Origin: G963662675 sp963676845
GTDB taxonomy: Bacteria; Bacteroidota; Bacteroidia; Bacteroidales; Prolixibacteraceae
Reading direction: 5' to 3'
Length of the DNA: 64,000 nt
Assembly (NCBI GenBank): GCA_963676845.2
Contig: CAXXKK010000032.1
Span: 1 to 64,000, forward strand
Part shown: piece after piece, positions 1 to 9,594 of the stretch
Position numbering within the stretch: the first letter of the stretch is position 1
Layout: each line of letters starts with the position of its first letter
Program-made: the position numbers and the translations under genes
Notes under the pieces: model-generated
Told to the model about the DNA's origin: nothing
What the model saw: the letters and a program-made list of their open reading frames with translations, nothing else
Database searches by the model: none

Positions 1-838
1 GCCAATAATATTCTGTGTCATATTTTAAAGGTAAATATGAACTTAGACTCAAAGAAGAACCAGATGGCTCACCTATCTTTTTGTCAGGGGAAGTATCTTC
101 AGCTTCAAAATAAACTTTATAATCGACATCATCTCCGTCGTCTGGATCTGTACATTTCCAATCTAGTTCTGACAAATTAACACTTACATTTTTTTCATTA
201 TCATAGGGATCTTCTCTATAGGGTTTGTTTGGGGCAGAATTGGGTTTAATGATATAAATATCTAGATAATAAGCGTAAATGTCGATAGCATCTCTTACTC
301 CAGAAGTAGGATCATATACTATTTCTCCTCCCCATCCTGACGCATTTGCCATGGCACATCTGTATGTTATTCTAAATTTCCCATAGTTATTGGGAGTAAC
401 AATAACTTCTGCATCATTCCCTTCATTAAAAGGATCTATCCAACTGTCAATTCCATCCCAATCATTATTATCTTCAAACTCAACCATTACCCATTCTGCA
501 TCTCCAGATCCTCCTCCTGCTTCATCTCCAAAATATTCGTGATAATCCATATCTCTACTTGTGCCACTTCCTCTGTCTACATATCCCTTGTGTTTATAAT
601 CTGTGAAATTTGGGAAACTCATAGAAATTCCATTTGAATTAGCGGGAGAATCGTCTCCATTATTTTCAAATCTCACTTTAAATGTTATAGATGTTAATGA
701 GCTCATCTCAAGAGTTATACTTGAATTTTTATTAACAGATTTCCCGTCAAGTTTAACGCTTAGTAAATCTGGTTTTGCCTGTGCGAGTGAGAATAGTGAA
801 GTAAAACACAATAAGAGAGCAGATAGAAACTTTTTCAT
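1..838 (-). CDS. Secreted protein, C-terminus outside window (partial)
   Basis: Open minus-strand frame from ATG at 838 to the window edge, 279 codons with no stop. The N-terminus MKKFLSALLLCFTSLFSLAQA is a clear signal peptide. The mature part starts KPDLLSVKLDGKSVNKN and is rich in Asp, Asn, Gly and Tyr. Near residue 230 the stretch NKPYREDPYDNEKNVSVN followed by LSELDWKCTDPDDGDDVDYKVYFE resembles the start of a fibronectin III-like domain common in Bacteroidota surface proteins. Function is unknown. The frame is seen directly; the FN3-like assignment is inference from sequence style. The missing C-terminus could hold a sorting domain. Confidence 0.7.
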   Translation of the reverse strand, partial: MKKFLSALLLCFTSLFSLAQAKPDLLSVKLDGKSVNKNSSITLEMSSLTSITFKVRFENNGDDSPANSNGISMSFPNFTDYKHKGYVDRGSGTSRDMDYHEYFGDEAGGGSGDAEWVMVEFEDNNDWDGIDSWIDPFNEGNDAEVIVTPNNYGKFRITYRCAMANASGWGGEIVYDPTSGVRDAIDIYAYYLDIYIIKPNSAPNKPYREDPYDNEKNVSVNLSELDWKCTDPDDGDDVDYKVYFEAEDTSPDKKIGEPSGSSLSLSSYLPLKYDTEYYW

Positions 839-930
839 ATAGATTTGGGCTTAGAGTTAGTATGAGAGTAAAATAACGTTTAAAATTAAATCCAATATTA
901 TTTTTAATAAATACCTAGTGCTAGGTATTT

Positions 931-1635
931 TTATAGATAAATAGCTTGGGAAAACCGTATCCAGTCGTTAATTGTTTTCAGGTTTAGTTTTTTTGTAATA
1001 TTTCTTCGGTGAGTAGATACCGTGTATTTGGAGATACAGGAGAGTTCTGCTATTTGTTTGGTGGTAAACCCTTCGGCAACCAGTTTAAAAATTTCTTTTT
1101 CCCTTTTGGTTAGCTTGTAAAACAGGTGAATATTTTTCCGCAGGAACAGGTTATCGTCCAGTAAGCCACAAATTGCTTTTGTGGAGCTTTCCAGTTCCGA
1201 TAAAATCTGAGATACGGATATAAATTCGTGCTTCCCCTTTAATAGTTTAGACGTGGTTAGTAGCCATTGGGCTTCTTCATCCTGTTGTAATCTTATTTTT
1301 TGAAAAAAGGAAACGACTTCAGAATCGTCGTTTTTATTTACCATTTGCACCAATGGTTTTGAAAATACTTTCAGTGTACCGGGTTCAAACATCTTTTCAA
1401 CAAACCCTGCTCCTTGTTTTATGATGTCTTCTAGGGAACAATCAAATTTTTCTTCTCCAAAATTATTTACAAAGTTGATTTTTAAATCATCGATAGAATT
1501 AATATGGACAATCCCCGGCAAAACATCCGCAATTTCTTCAATGGTGTATTTCTTTTGTAAAACCGATTTTTCAATGATATGCAAATTGCTTTTAGTTTCA
1601 TTGATAAGTTCCTTGTCTGTTTTGTTTTTTGCCAT
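931..1635 (-). CDS. LuxR-type transcriptional regulator with PAS-like sensor
   Basis: 234 aa. The C-terminal part (about residues 170-230) is a GerE/LuxR helix-turn-helix, seen in LTKREKEIFKLVAEGFTTKQ and the recognition helix region CISKYTVSTHRRNITKKL. Residues about 35-150 look like a PAS-type fold (FVNNFGEEKFDCSLEDI), so it probably senses a small molecule or a partner rather than being phosphorylated. I see no receiver domain. It stands alone between a secreted protein gene and a GH92 gene; whether it controls either is unknown. This architecture is frequent in Bacteroidota. The DNA-binding call is firm, the sensor call is inference. Confidence 0.8.
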   Translation of the reverse strand: MAKNKTDKELINETKSNLHIIEKSVLQKKYTIEEIADVLPGIVHINSIDDLKINFVNNFGEEKFDCSLEDIIKQGAGFVEKMFEPGTLKVFSKPLVQMVNKNDDSEVVSFFQKIRLQQDEEAQWLLTTSKLLKGKHEFISVSQILSELESSTKAICGLLDDNLFLRKNIHLFYKLTKREKEIFKLVAEGFTTKQIAELSCISKYTVSTHRRNITKKLNLKTINDWIRFSQAIYL

Positions 1636-1903
1636 CAGGTTAATGGAGTTGTCTTAGTGATATTTTGTTAAAAAGTTACACTGATTCGTAAGTGAAACCA
1701 TGGCTTCCTTTTTGACGGATAGGGCATTTAACAAATAATTAATGTTCTCGGGATGCAAATATTGTTAAAGATTATATCTGCAATATAATTATGGCCTCTC
1801 TTGTGTTTTGACATTAATTTGGATCAGAAATCTTAGGGAAGGAATATTTTAGGGTATTTATGGTATGCAATTCATTTAAATGTGTGTAACGTTCTCTGTT
1901 TAC

Positions 1904-3949
1904 CTACAAACCCCAGTTCTCATTTGGTTTGTCTGATAGTTGAAAAACGAGCTTTCCCCCATTTAAAATAGTTTCGTGATTTATTGTTGTTCGGTTAAAA
2001 GTTTCCCCATTTAAGGTTGCTGATTGGATGTAGAAATTATTCTCACTTAAATTTTTGGTGACTATTTCAAAGATTTTGCCATTCTCCAGCTTTATTGATA
2101 TACGGTCAAACAGGGGAGATGTAACCTGAAATTCTGCTTTCCCAACTTCTACCGGATATAATCCCATGGAACTTAATACATACCATGCTGCCATTGTACC
2201 GTCATCGTCGTCCATCTCCGGAATATAGCCCTTAGGTTCTGCTTTGTAAATCCTTCCAGAATAAGGCGTTTCCCATTTTTCATGAGTCCCGTAATGTTGG
2301 GTCATGTCTTTCGTTAGGATCTTATTCACCCATTTTTGTGTTAGCCAGGGTTTTGAGCTGTAATTAAACAAAAAGGGAACATGAATATCTGGTTGGTTGC
2401 CGTGGCTGTAAAGGTGATTTTCAAAGAAATACTGCAGGTGTTCTGTGAAGATTTCTTTGCTTCCTATCATTTCGATCATTCCGGGAATGTCAAATTGAAC
2501 ATGCCAACGGTATTGCCATAACGTTCCTTCATACAGACCATCGCCATGCATAATATCAAAGTTGTCCGTTACTGTAAGGAAATGTTTTTCCCAGGTAGAT
2601 TTATAGGAAACTGCTTTTTGAGTAAATTTTAAAGCATCGTTTTGTTTCCCTAGTATTTCAGCAAATTGTGCCAATGCCCAATAATCATAACATAGTTCCA
2701 GTTTCTTGTCGGGTGATTTTGCCGAAGTTTTTTTCAGTTCCTTCTTTAATTGGCTGTAGACAAGCTTCACATCAAAACTCTGGATTCCGCTATTATATAG
2801 TTCCAGAAGTAAAATGCCTGAATGTTCCGAACGAACAGTTGGAGCAGAGCTCCTTTTTGCATATTTCCAGGGTTTCCCATAGCGATAAAGATCCGTTAGC
2901 GATTTGGCAATATCTTGTGTCTCATCAGGGATGATGAGTGAATAGAGGCCGAATTTATTGCGAAAATTGTCCCAGATTGACCAGGTGTCATAATGTATAT
3001 AATCGCTTGCTGAATATATCTTACCATCTTCAGCCCTGAATTGATGACCGTTATTTTCTGTTTTGACAGGATTTAAAAACAGATGATAGAGGTGAGTGTA
3101 AAACAACGATTTGTATTCTTTTTTCCCTTCTACAATGATTTTTGACAGGAGTTCTTCCCAGCTTTTTGAAGCTTTTTCCTGAACTTCTTCAAATGATATG
3201 TCTTTACTTAACGCCAGCCACTGGTTACGTGCATCTTCAGTGCTTATTCCCGAGATTGTGATATAGAAGAGAATTTCTTCATTTTGCTTGGTTTGAAAGT
3301 CAAAATACAGTTTTTTATCTTCTTCTTTTGCAATGGATAATGGATGGTTGCACCATAAGTGGTAGTGTACTGTATATGCCCCTTGGTCACATACATTTTT
3401 CGCAGTCACTGAAGCTGAAAGTTCATTTTCATTTAAAATTTCAAAAGAAGCCTTCTTCAGTTTTGAAAAAGAACTTCCGATGTCAATTAGGATAAATGCA
3501 TTGTCGGTTTCAGGGAAGGTATAGCGATGAATTGCTGTTTGTGTAGTTGCCGTAAGTTCTGCTTTTATTTGATTGGTGAACTGAACGGTGTAATATCCGG
3601 GATGTGCTTGTTCGCTGTCTTTACGGTAGGTCATGCCCTTTTCATCTGGCAATCCTATTGATGGTAAAATGCGAAGGTTACCACCTGCTCCGCTACAGCC
3701 AACTCCTCCGATTCGGTTTTGTGAGAAGCCTATAATTTTATCGGCCTCGTAATTGTAGCCACTGTGGTTTGTCGGATTTGTATCGGGTCCCGGCTTTATC
3801 ATTCCAAAAGGAACTGTTGCTGAAGGATCAAGTTGTCCGTTGTCTTCTGATGTACAGATAAATAAATCAACATAGTTTAAGACGGATTGTCCACAACTTG
3901 TTGAAACAGTAAATGCGATAAGTACTATTAAAACAATTAACTGTTTCAT
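1904..3949 (-). CDS. GH92-family alpha-mannosidase-like lipoprotein
   Basis: 681 aa. The N-terminus is a lipoprotein signal with a lipobox-like VSTSCGQ (Cys near residue 19), placing it at the periplasmic face or cell surface. The family marks of GH92 are visible in order: NYVDLFICTSEDNGQLDPSA and VPFGMIKPGPDT at the N-terminus, GFSQNRIGGVGCSGAGG near residue 75, WSIWDNFRNKFGLYSLI mid-protein, and the acidic active-site loop EMDDDDGTMAAWYVLSSMGL near residue 577. GH92 enzymes are calcium-dependent exo-alpha-mannosidases acting on glycans. The length fits the family (about 700-760) at the short end. No SusC/SusD pair lies nearby, so it is an isolated glycosidase gene. Exact linkage specificity cannot be read from sequence. 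Confidence 0.85.
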   Translation of the reverse strand: MKQLIVLIVLIAFTVSTSCGQSVLNYVDLFICTSEDNGQLDPSATVPFGMIKPGPDTNPTNHSGYNYEADKIIGFSQNRIGGVGCSGAGGNLRILPSIGLPDEKGMTYRKDSEQAHPGYYTVQFTNQIKAELTATTQTAIHRYTFPETDNAFILIDIGSSFSKLKKASFEILNENELSASVTAKNVCDQGAYTVHYHLWCNHPLSIAKEEDKKLYFDFQTKQNEEILFYITISGISTEDARNQWLALSKDISFEEVQEKASKSWEELLSKIIVEGKKEYKSLFYTHLYHLFLNPVKTENNGHQFRAEDGKIYSASDYIHYDTWSIWDNFRNKFGLYSLIIPDETQDIAKSLTDLYRYGKPWKYAKRSSAPTVRSEHSGILLLELYNSGIQSFDVKLVYSQLKKELKKTSAKSPDKKLELCYDYWALAQFAEILGKQNDALKFTQKAVSYKSTWEKHFLTVTDNFDIMHGDGLYEGTLWQYRWHVQFDIPGMIEMIGSKEIFTEHLQYFFENHLYSHGNQPDIHVPFLFNYSSKPWLTQKWVNKILTKDMTQHYGTHEKWETPYSGRIYKAEPKGYIPEMDDDDGTMAAWYVLSSMGLYPVEVGKAEFQVTSPLFDRISIKLENGKIFEIVTKNLSENNFYIQSATLNGETFNRTTINHETILNGGKLVFQLSDKPNENWGL

Positions 3950-4011
3950 TTAAATGATGCCGAAATTATTGCATCACAAATTAATAAAACAATTGTAATA
4001 AACTTAAGAAG

Positions 4012-5643
4012 TTATTGGTAAAGGAAACGTTTAATCTTGTACGTAGGTGTTTTTTCAAAAGGAACAGGTTGTAAAATAACTTGCTGAACCCGTGAAAATT
4101 TATTTACTTCTTCATTTACTTTTTCGTGAATTTCGCTTAAGATATCGTCAACTGTTGCGTTGAATTTATGAATGGCTTCTTCTTTGAGTTTTTGGAAACT
4201 AGCCTCAATTTCTTCCATGTTCAGGTGAACCATGGCTACTAATCGTCCTTTTTGTTCTACGACTAACGATTCAAGTACATACTCCATGCGGTTGATAACT
4301 GACTCAATTTCTTCAGGATAAATATTTTCCCCGCTGGACCCCACGATCATATTTTTAATTCTTCCTTTTATATACAGGAATCCATTTTTATCAAACTTAC
4401 CGCGGTCACCTGTTCTAAACCAACCATCTTCGGTAAACATTTCAGCAGTTTGCTTTTCCTGTTTATAATAGCCTTTCATGACATTGTTGCCACGAGCCTG
4501 AATTTCACCTTCCCCTGTTTTCGGATCTGCATTGGCAATTCGAAGCTCAACACCTTGCAAAGCAATTCCTGTTGAAAGATAGCGAACATTTTTACCTACA
4601 GCACCGGCTAATAGTGGTGACGTTTCCGTAAGTCCATAGCCAATTGCTAAAGGAAATTTAGCATCCATAAGAAAACGTTCTACTTCATTATCCAGTTTTG
4701 CTCCACCAATGCCAAAGAAACGGAGTTCTCCACCAAATGTTTCCATCAGTTTCTTTCCGGCAGCTTTGCTTAAGATTTTACGGAAAGGTTTTATTTTATA
4801 GAGTTCCCGGGTGATTGCCTTGCTGTTGATTTGAGGCAGAATTTTTCCTTTATATATTTTCTCAATAATCAGTGGAACTACCAGCATTATTGTTGGTTTA
4901 ACTTTTGTTAAAGCAGGTAGTAATACTGAAGGTGTTGGGGCTTTTTTTAGATAGTTTATTGATGCTCCATACATAATTGGGAAAATAAGTCCCAACGTAT
5001 TTTCAAAAGTATGTGATAGCGGAAGAACTGATAAGAATCGATCTTTTTCTGTTATATATTGAAAAGTAATACATTGTTGGGCTGTCCAGACAATATTTTT
5101 ATGAGTAAGCATTACTCCTTTTGATTTGCCTGTTGTTCCCGACGTGTAAATGATGGAAAGCAAATCTTCTTCATCCATTTCTTCATAGATAAAATCATCT
5201 TTAGATAAAGTCTGATTTGGGTCAATTTCAAAATTGATAGGATTAAAACTTTCAATCTCAATCCTTTTAAGGGTTGAAAGCTGTTCAACTTTATTTTGCA
5301 GGTTTTGCGAGACAAATGCTGCTTTTACTTCTGCATGACCTAAGATGTTTTTTATTTCGTTGGGATGGAAGTCTGGCAAAATTGGAACAACAACTGCTCC
5401 TACAGATGCAATTGCAAAGTAAGAGATTCCCCAATTAGGCATGTTGTTGCTGAGGATTGCAACTTTATCCCCTTTTTGGATTCCCCACTTTCTGAGGTTT
5501 GTTCCCACTTTCTCAACCTCAATTTGTAATTCTTTGTAGGTGAGATTCTTGCCATCTGTAAATCCCAGTGAATAGTTCGATGAAAATTTACTGAAACTGG
5601 ATTTCAGTAATTCGGCTAAAGTCAACTTTTTCAATTCAATCAT
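4012..5643 (-). CDS. Long-chain fatty acyl-CoA synthetase (AMP-binding)
   Basis: About 543 aa from ATG at 5643 (MIELKKLTLAELL); a longer frame from 5679 exists, but the AGGAAG upstream of 5643 favours the shorter start. The ATP/AMP signature IIYTSGTTGKSKGVMLTHKN lies near residue 165, followed by GYGLTETSPL, the GDRGKFDKNGFLYIKGR hinge and the C-terminal lysine region. These enzymes activate fatty acids to acyl-AMP and then acyl-CoA in the cytoplasm. It is preceded and followed by unrelated genes, so it is probably monocistronic. Chain-length preference is not visible. Confidence 0.88.
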   Translation of the reverse strand: MIELKKLTLAELLKSSFSKFSSNYSLGFTDGKNLTYKELQIEVEKVGTNLRKWGIQKGDKVAILSNNMPNWGISYFAIASVGAVVVPILPDFHPNEIKNILGHAEVKAAFVSQNLQNKVEQLSTLKRIEIESFNPINFEIDPNQTLSKDDFIYEEMDEEDLLSIIYTSGTTGKSKGVMLTHKNIVWTAQQCITFQYITEKDRFLSVLPLSHTFENTLGLIFPIMYGASINYLKKAPTPSVLLPALTKVKPTIMLVVPLIIEKIYKGKILPQINSKAITRELYKIKPFRKILSKAAGKKLMETFGGELRFFGIGGAKLDNEVERFLMDAKFPLAIGYGLTETSPLLAGAVGKNVRYLSTGIALQGVELRIANADPKTGEGEIQARGNNVMKGYYKQEKQTAEMFTEDGWFRTGDRGKFDKNGFLYIKGRIKNMIVGSSGENIYPEEIESVINRMEYVLESLVVEQKGRLVAMVHLNMEEIEASFQKLKEEAIHKFNATVDDILSEIHEKVNEEVNKFSRVQQVILQPVPFEKTPTYKIKRFLYQ

Positions 5644-6078
5644 AATCCATACCCCGCTTCCTAAAAAAACGAAAGACAAATGAGCTGCAAAAATAGCAAA
5701 AACAGGATAAAGCCATTTGTCTTAAAATATGTTAGTCAACAAATATGATACCATAAATGATTTTACTGTAAAGTATAAAAGTAAATGGGTTCATATACGA
5801 GTATGAGAATCACAATTTGAAGGGTCTTACTTTTTACGGTTGATCCTATGGTCTTGTAGTTTTTCAGTTTTAAAATCCAACGAAAACAGATCACTTTTCT
5901 TTTGCTTGTTAACAGTTCAGCTAGCTTTGTTTAAAGAATAAGAATCTTTCCCCTTACTTGTCTCTTGTTGTCAGTCACTTGAGCTTTTAGAATATTCCTT
6001 TTACATTAAAATGAGTTGAGTTGTTTTTACTTCTTATTTATTCTTCATCTCGTAATTAATATGTAGCTTTGATTTGCT
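5644..6078. other. Intergenic stretch, no feature recognised
   Basis: This 435-base AT-rich gap separates the divergent acyl-CoA synthetase and HD-domain genes. It must carry both promoters, but I see no perfect TAnnTTTG element, hairpin, RNA gene or credible small ORF. Confidence 0.5.
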
Positions 6079-6723
6079 ATGATGAAAAAAAACCTGATAC
6101 AAGATACAATTCTTTATGTTCGTGTGAAGTTTGAAAAAGAAAACAGTGGGCATGATTGGTGGCATATATATCGTGTGTGGAAGCTTGCGCTAAAAATTGC
6201 AAAAGCTGAAAATGCCAATTTATTTTATGTTGAAATGGCTGCTTTGCTTCACGATTTAGACGATTGGAAATTAAATATTGAAGGACACCAGCTAAATAAT
6301 GCCGAGAAATGGATGCAGAAGCTGGAGATGCAAAAGGAAGATATTGTTGCAATAAGCAAAATTATCGACGAAGTATCTTTTAAAGGGGCTGGCGTTGATA
6401 CACCAGCTTCAACAATTGAAGCTAAAATTGTTCAGGATGCAGATCGTTTAGATGCTATAGGTGCGATTGGAATTGCACGTACATTTTCATATGGAGGTTG
6501 TAAAAACAGGTTGATTTATGACCCGGAGATTGAACCTGAACAACATATAGATTTTGAGTCGTACAAAAATTCAAATGCTCCAACTGTCAATCATTTTTAC
6601 GAAAAATTACTCCTTCTAAAGGATCGGATGCATACAAAAACGGCAAAAGAATTAGCAGAGAAAAGGCATCATTTTTTAGAAATATACCTAAAGCAATTTT
6701 TTAACGAATGGAATTTGAATTAG
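6079..6723 (+). CDS. HD-domain phosphohydrolase
   Basis: 214 aa, full-length for the YedJ/YpgQ-like HD family. The metal-binding residues are visible: H in SGHDWWHIYRVWKLAL near residue 25-35, the HD pair in AALLHDLDDWK near residue 55-60, and the later Asp in IVQDADRLDAIGAIG near residue 120-130. These proteins are metal-dependent phosphohydrolases; the substrate is not known for most, though nucleotide substrates are documented in some. It is followed 30 bases later by a VOC-family gene on the same strand, so the two may be co-transcribed. Confidence 0.85.
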   Translation: MMKKNLIQDTILYVRVKFEKENSGHDWWHIYRVWKLALKIAKAENANLFYVEMAALLHDLDDWKLNIEGHQLNNAEKWMQKLEMQKEDIVAISKIIDEVSFKGAGVDTPASTIEAKIVQDADRLDAIGAIGIARTFSYGGCKNRLIYDPEIEPEQHIDFESYKNSNAPTVNHFYEKLLLLKDRMHTKTAKELAEKRHHFLEIYLKQFFNEWNLN

Positions 6724-6753
6724 CTATTGTTTAACCTTATAAACTATTCCAAC

Positions 6754-7143
6754 ATGAGAATTTCACATATCGCAATTTGGACCAGTGACCTGGAGGGAAT
6801 GAAGAATTTTTATGTGCATTATTTTGATGGTGGATGTTCGGAAGAGTATAATAATCATTCGAAAAATTTCAAGTCGTATTTCATTAATTTTAAGGGAGAT
6901 TGCAGCCTTGAGTTAATGCAGATGCCAGGTATTCCAAAAACAAAAAATGATAGCCGTAAACAGTTTACAGGCTTAATTCATTTGGCTATAGAAGTTGGAA
7001 GTAAGATGCGTGTTGATGAGCTTACCCAAAAATTACGTGAAGATGGATTCACAGTTCTTAGTAATCCTCGCAAAACGGGAGATGGGTTTTACGAATCGGT
7101 AATTCTTGATCCTGAAGGCAACAGGGTAGAGATTGTTGCTTAA
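6754..7143 (+). CDS. VOC/glyoxalase-family protein
   Basis: 129 aa from ATG at 6754 (MRISHIAIWTSDLEGMKNFY); an upstream start at 6727 has no support. The single vicinal-oxygen-chelate fold is shown by HIAIWTSDLE at the N-terminus, the mid His in GLIHLAIEVGS and the C-terminal Glu in ILDPEGNRVEIVA. Together these give the usual His-Glu metal set for a protein that dimerises to complete its site. It is annotated as lactoylglutathione lyase-like in related organisms, but substrate is uncertain. It lies directly downstream of the HD-domain gene. Confidence 0.82.
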   Translation: MRISHIAIWTSDLEGMKNFYVHYFDGGCSEEYNNHSKNFKSYFINFKGDCSLELMQMPGIPKTKNDSRKQFTGLIHLAIEVGSKMRVDELTQKLREDGFTVLSNPRKTGDGFYESVILDPEGNRVEIVA

Positions 7144-7268
7144 TAAGTCAAAAAGTATATGAGTTTAAAAGTTGTGAGGCAGGAGGCTATATTAATATGT
7201 AGCAATAGAATTTAGCTTCAGGTATTTCTGAATCCTTCATTTTCCCATTTTCTTCCATGCCCATACTC

Positions 7269-7847
7269 TTACTTCTTTAGTTTCGGCATGTTTTCTGCGG
7301 CAACACAAAGTTGTTCGTACCAGCTTTCCCCATATTTTTGGATTAGGGGATCTTTCAGGAATTTGTAAAGAGGAAGTTTCTGGGATTTACCACATTCTCT
7401 GGCTTCTTTACAAATATCGAGTTGTTGGTAATTGACGGCATCAAAGCGTTTGTATTCGGTTATGCGTATCGGAAACAAATAACAGGAAATGGGTTTGCGA
7501 AATTTAATTTTGCCTTCCAGAAAAGCTTTTTCAATAGCACATTTGGTTATTCCATGTTCATCTTTAAATGTGTAAGCACACTCACAATTATTAACCAAGG
7601 GTGTAACCAGGTCTCCATCGCTGTCAACCATTGATGTTCCCTGAATTTCAATAACTGTTCTGCCTTCCGGAGTCATGTAAGGTTCAAAACGAGAATAAAG
7701 CTTCTCAATCTCAATCGCTTCTTTTTGAGTTAAAGGAGCGCCAGAGTCACCTTCAACACAACATGCACCTTTACATTTCATCAGGTCACATAAAAACTGT
7801 TCTTCCAGAACATCAAAACTTACAATGGTTTTACCTATTTCGATCAT
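7269..7847 (-). CDS. DUF3109 family cysteine-rich protein
   Basis: 192 aa from ATG at 7847 (MIEIGKTIVSFDVLEEQFLC). The longer start at 7895 would run through the gpmI terminator and is rejected. The protein is rich in conserved Cys: LMKCKGACCVEGDSGAPL near residue 20, NNCECAYTF, ITKCAIEKAF, ISCYLFPIRI and DICKEARECG. This pattern matches DUF3109, a YkgJ-like family thought to bind a metal or Fe-S centre. The biochemical role is unknown. It lies downstream of gpmI on the same strand but is separated from it by a strong terminator. Confidence 0.8.
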   Translation of the reverse strand: MIEIGKTIVSFDVLEEQFLCDLMKCKGACCVEGDSGAPLTQKEAIEIEKLYSRFEPYMTPEGRTVIEIQGTSMVDSDGDLVTPLVNNCECAYTFKDEHGITKCAIEKAFLEGKIKFRKPISCYLFPIRITEYKRFDAVNYQQLDICKEARECGKSQKLPLYKFLKDPLIQKYGESWYEQLCVAAENMPKLKK

Positions 7848-7854
7848 TGTTTTT

Positions 7855-7891
7855 AAAAATAAAAAAGCCCTTCCACTTATGTAGAAGGGCT
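7855..7891 (-). terminator. Rho-independent terminator of gpmI
   Basis: On the minus strand AGCCCTTC and GAAGGGCT form an 8-bp stem with a 10-base loop, followed by TTTTTTATTTTT. It sits 17 bases after the gpmI stop. Confidence 0.85.
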
Positions 7892-7908
7892 GCAAATATA
7901 GTTGCTAA

Positions 7909-9438
7909 TTATTTTTCGATCAAAACTTTTCCCGTCATTTCAGCAGGAATTTCCAATCCCATTTCTGAAAGTAAAGTAGGAGCGACATCAGCTAAAATCC
8001 CATTTTTGATTTTTAGTTCTTTGTTGTCACTTACATAGATACAAGGAACGGGATTCAATGAGTGAGCTGTGTTTGCTGATCCATCTTCGTTTACAGCATT
8101 ATCTGCATTACCGTGGTCGGCAATAATCATTACATTGTAATTGCTTCCACGAGCAGCTTCCACTACTTCTTTTACACATTGATCAACGGCAGTTACTGCT
8201 TTCGAGATCGCTTCGTAAACACCAGTGTGTCCTACCATGTCTCCATTTGCAAAATTCAGGCAAACAAAGTCCACTTCTCCTTTTTGCAATTCAGGAACGA
8301 TAGCATCTTTTACCTTTGGAGCAGACATCTCAGGTTGGAAATCGTAAGTAGGAACTTTAGGTGAAGGAATTAAAATTCGAGATTCACCTTCAAACTCATC
8401 TTCTTTTCCTCCACTGAAGAAGAAAGTTACGTGAGCATATTTTTCTGTTTCTGCAATGCGAATTTGTTTTAAGCCAGCTTTTGATACAATTTCACCCATT
8501 GTGTTTATTGGGTTTTCTTTGCTAAATATAACGTTGATTCCTTTGAAATCAGCTTTATAAGTAGTCATGGTGTACCATTGCAAATCCATTGTTTTCATTC
8601 CAAAATCAGGAAGATCTTCTTGTGTAAATGCAATTGTCGTTTGGCGAAGACGGTCTGTACGGAAGTTGTAGCAAATGACAACATCACCTTCTTCAATGGT
8701 AGCAACAGGGCTGCCATCTTCGTTTACCATTACGATTGGCTTGATAAATTCATCGGTTAAATCAGCATCGTATGAAGCTTGAATAGAGGCTAATAAATCA
8801 GTTGATTTTTCACCTTCACCTTTAGTATAAAGGTCATATGCTAATTTTAGGCGATCATAGTTTTTGTCGCGGTCCATTCCGTAGTAACGGCCAATGATTG
8901 AAGCAAACTTACCGTTTGTACCTTTCAATGCTTCCAAATCATTTTTTAAGAATCCGTAACCTGAGCGAGGGTCCGTGTCACGTCCGTCAGTTAAACCATG
9001 AACAAAAACATTGTCCAGTCCCATGTCGGTACCCATTTGGCAAAGAGCAACCATGTGAGAACTTAGCGCGTGAACACCACCAGGGCCAATAAGACCAATC
9101 AAGTGCACTTTTTTATTATTTTCTTTGGCGTAAGTAAAAGCTTTTACCAATTGTGGGTTCTCTCCCAATGTTTTGTCTTTGATAGCTTTCGTAATTTTTA
9201 CCATGTCCTGGTACAAAACACGGCCAGCGCCAATATTTAAGTGACCTACTTCCGAGTTACCCATTTGTCCGTCAGGAAGACCAACATTTTCACCGGAAGT
9301 TAACAATTGAGAATTTGGATATTCTTTCAATAATGAATCCATGAAAGGTGTTGGTGCAGAGGTAATAACATCGCGTTTCGAACCGTCGCCAATTCCCCAT
9401 CCGTCAAGTATCATTAAAAGTGTTTTTTGTACAGCCAT
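7909..9438 (-). CDS. gpmI: 2,3-bisphosphoglycerate-independent phosphoglycerate mutase
   Basis: 509 aa, the normal length. It interconverts 3- and 2-phosphoglycerate in glycolysis using two metal ions and a phosphoserine intermediate. The metal site Asp is in LMILDGWGIGDGSK (residues 8-20), the nucleophile Ser in DGQMGNSEVGHLNIGAGR near residue 62, the substrate loop in HGLTDGRDTDPRSG near 150, and the C-terminal metal ligands in IIADHGNADNAV near 440. It has its own -7 element upstream and a strong terminator downstream, so it is monocistronic. Confidence 0.97.
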   Translation of the reverse strand: MAVQKTLLMILDGWGIGDGSKRDVITSAPTPFMDSLLKEYPNSQLLTSGENVGLPDGQMGNSEVGHLNIGAGRVLYQDMVKITKAIKDKTLGENPQLVKAFTYAKENNKKVHLIGLIGPGGVHALSSHMVALCQMGTDMGLDNVFVHGLTDGRDTDPRSGYGFLKNDLEALKGTNGKFASIIGRYYGMDRDKNYDRLKLAYDLYTKGEGEKSTDLLASIQASYDADLTDEFIKPIVMVNEDGSPVATIEEGDVVICYNFRTDRLRQTTIAFTQEDLPDFGMKTMDLQWYTMTTYKADFKGINVIFSKENPINTMGEIVSKAGLKQIRIAETEKYAHVTFFFSGGKEDEFEGESRILIPSPKVPTYDFQPEMSAPKVKDAIVPELQKGEVDFVCLNFANGDMVGHTGVYEAISKAVTAVDQCVKEVVEAARGSNYNVMIIADHGNADNAVNEDGSANTAHSLNPVPCIYVSDNKELKIKNGILADVAPTLLSEMGLEIPAEMTGKVLIEK

Positions 9439-9475
9439 AATCTATAATCGTTTTAAATAATTTGCAAAATGCTCT

Positions 9476-9483
9476 CAAAAATA
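9476..9483 (-). promoter_or_regulatory. Predicted gpmI promoter, -7 element
   Basis: TATTTTTG on the minus strand is a perfect match to the Bacteroidota -7 consensus TAnnTTTG and lies 38 bases upstream of the gpmI ATG. A clear TTTG -33 element is not evident. Confidence 0.5.
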
Positions 9484-9515
9484 TTCTTTTTTTAGAAGGA
9501 TTAAAAATAAGAAAG

Positions 9516-9565
9516 CCAGTATATAAACAGATTTAATGATTCGTTGATTTCTGTTTTTATACTGG
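9516..9565 (-). terminator. Stem-loop terminator after the 156-aa membrane protein gene
   Basis: Arms of 16 bases (9516-9531 and 9550-9565) pair with one mismatch around an 18-base loop, and the minus strand continues CTTTCTTATTTTT. It lies 30 bases past the stop of the gene at 9595. Confidence 0.55.
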
Positions 9566-9594
9566 ACTATTGGAGACTCTTCTATAGTGTAATC

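Noticed and set aside
603..842. 79-aa plus-strand frame
   Set aside because: It is antisense to the secreted protein gene (1-838), which has a signal peptide and a continuous frame.
7848..7895. Longer start for the DUF3109 gene
   Set aside because: The extension is the gpmI terminator hairpin read as codons.
9516..9565. Small regulatory RNA between gpmI and the membrane protein gene
   Set aside because: A single long stem-loop just past a stop codon with a T-rich tail is better explained as a terminator.
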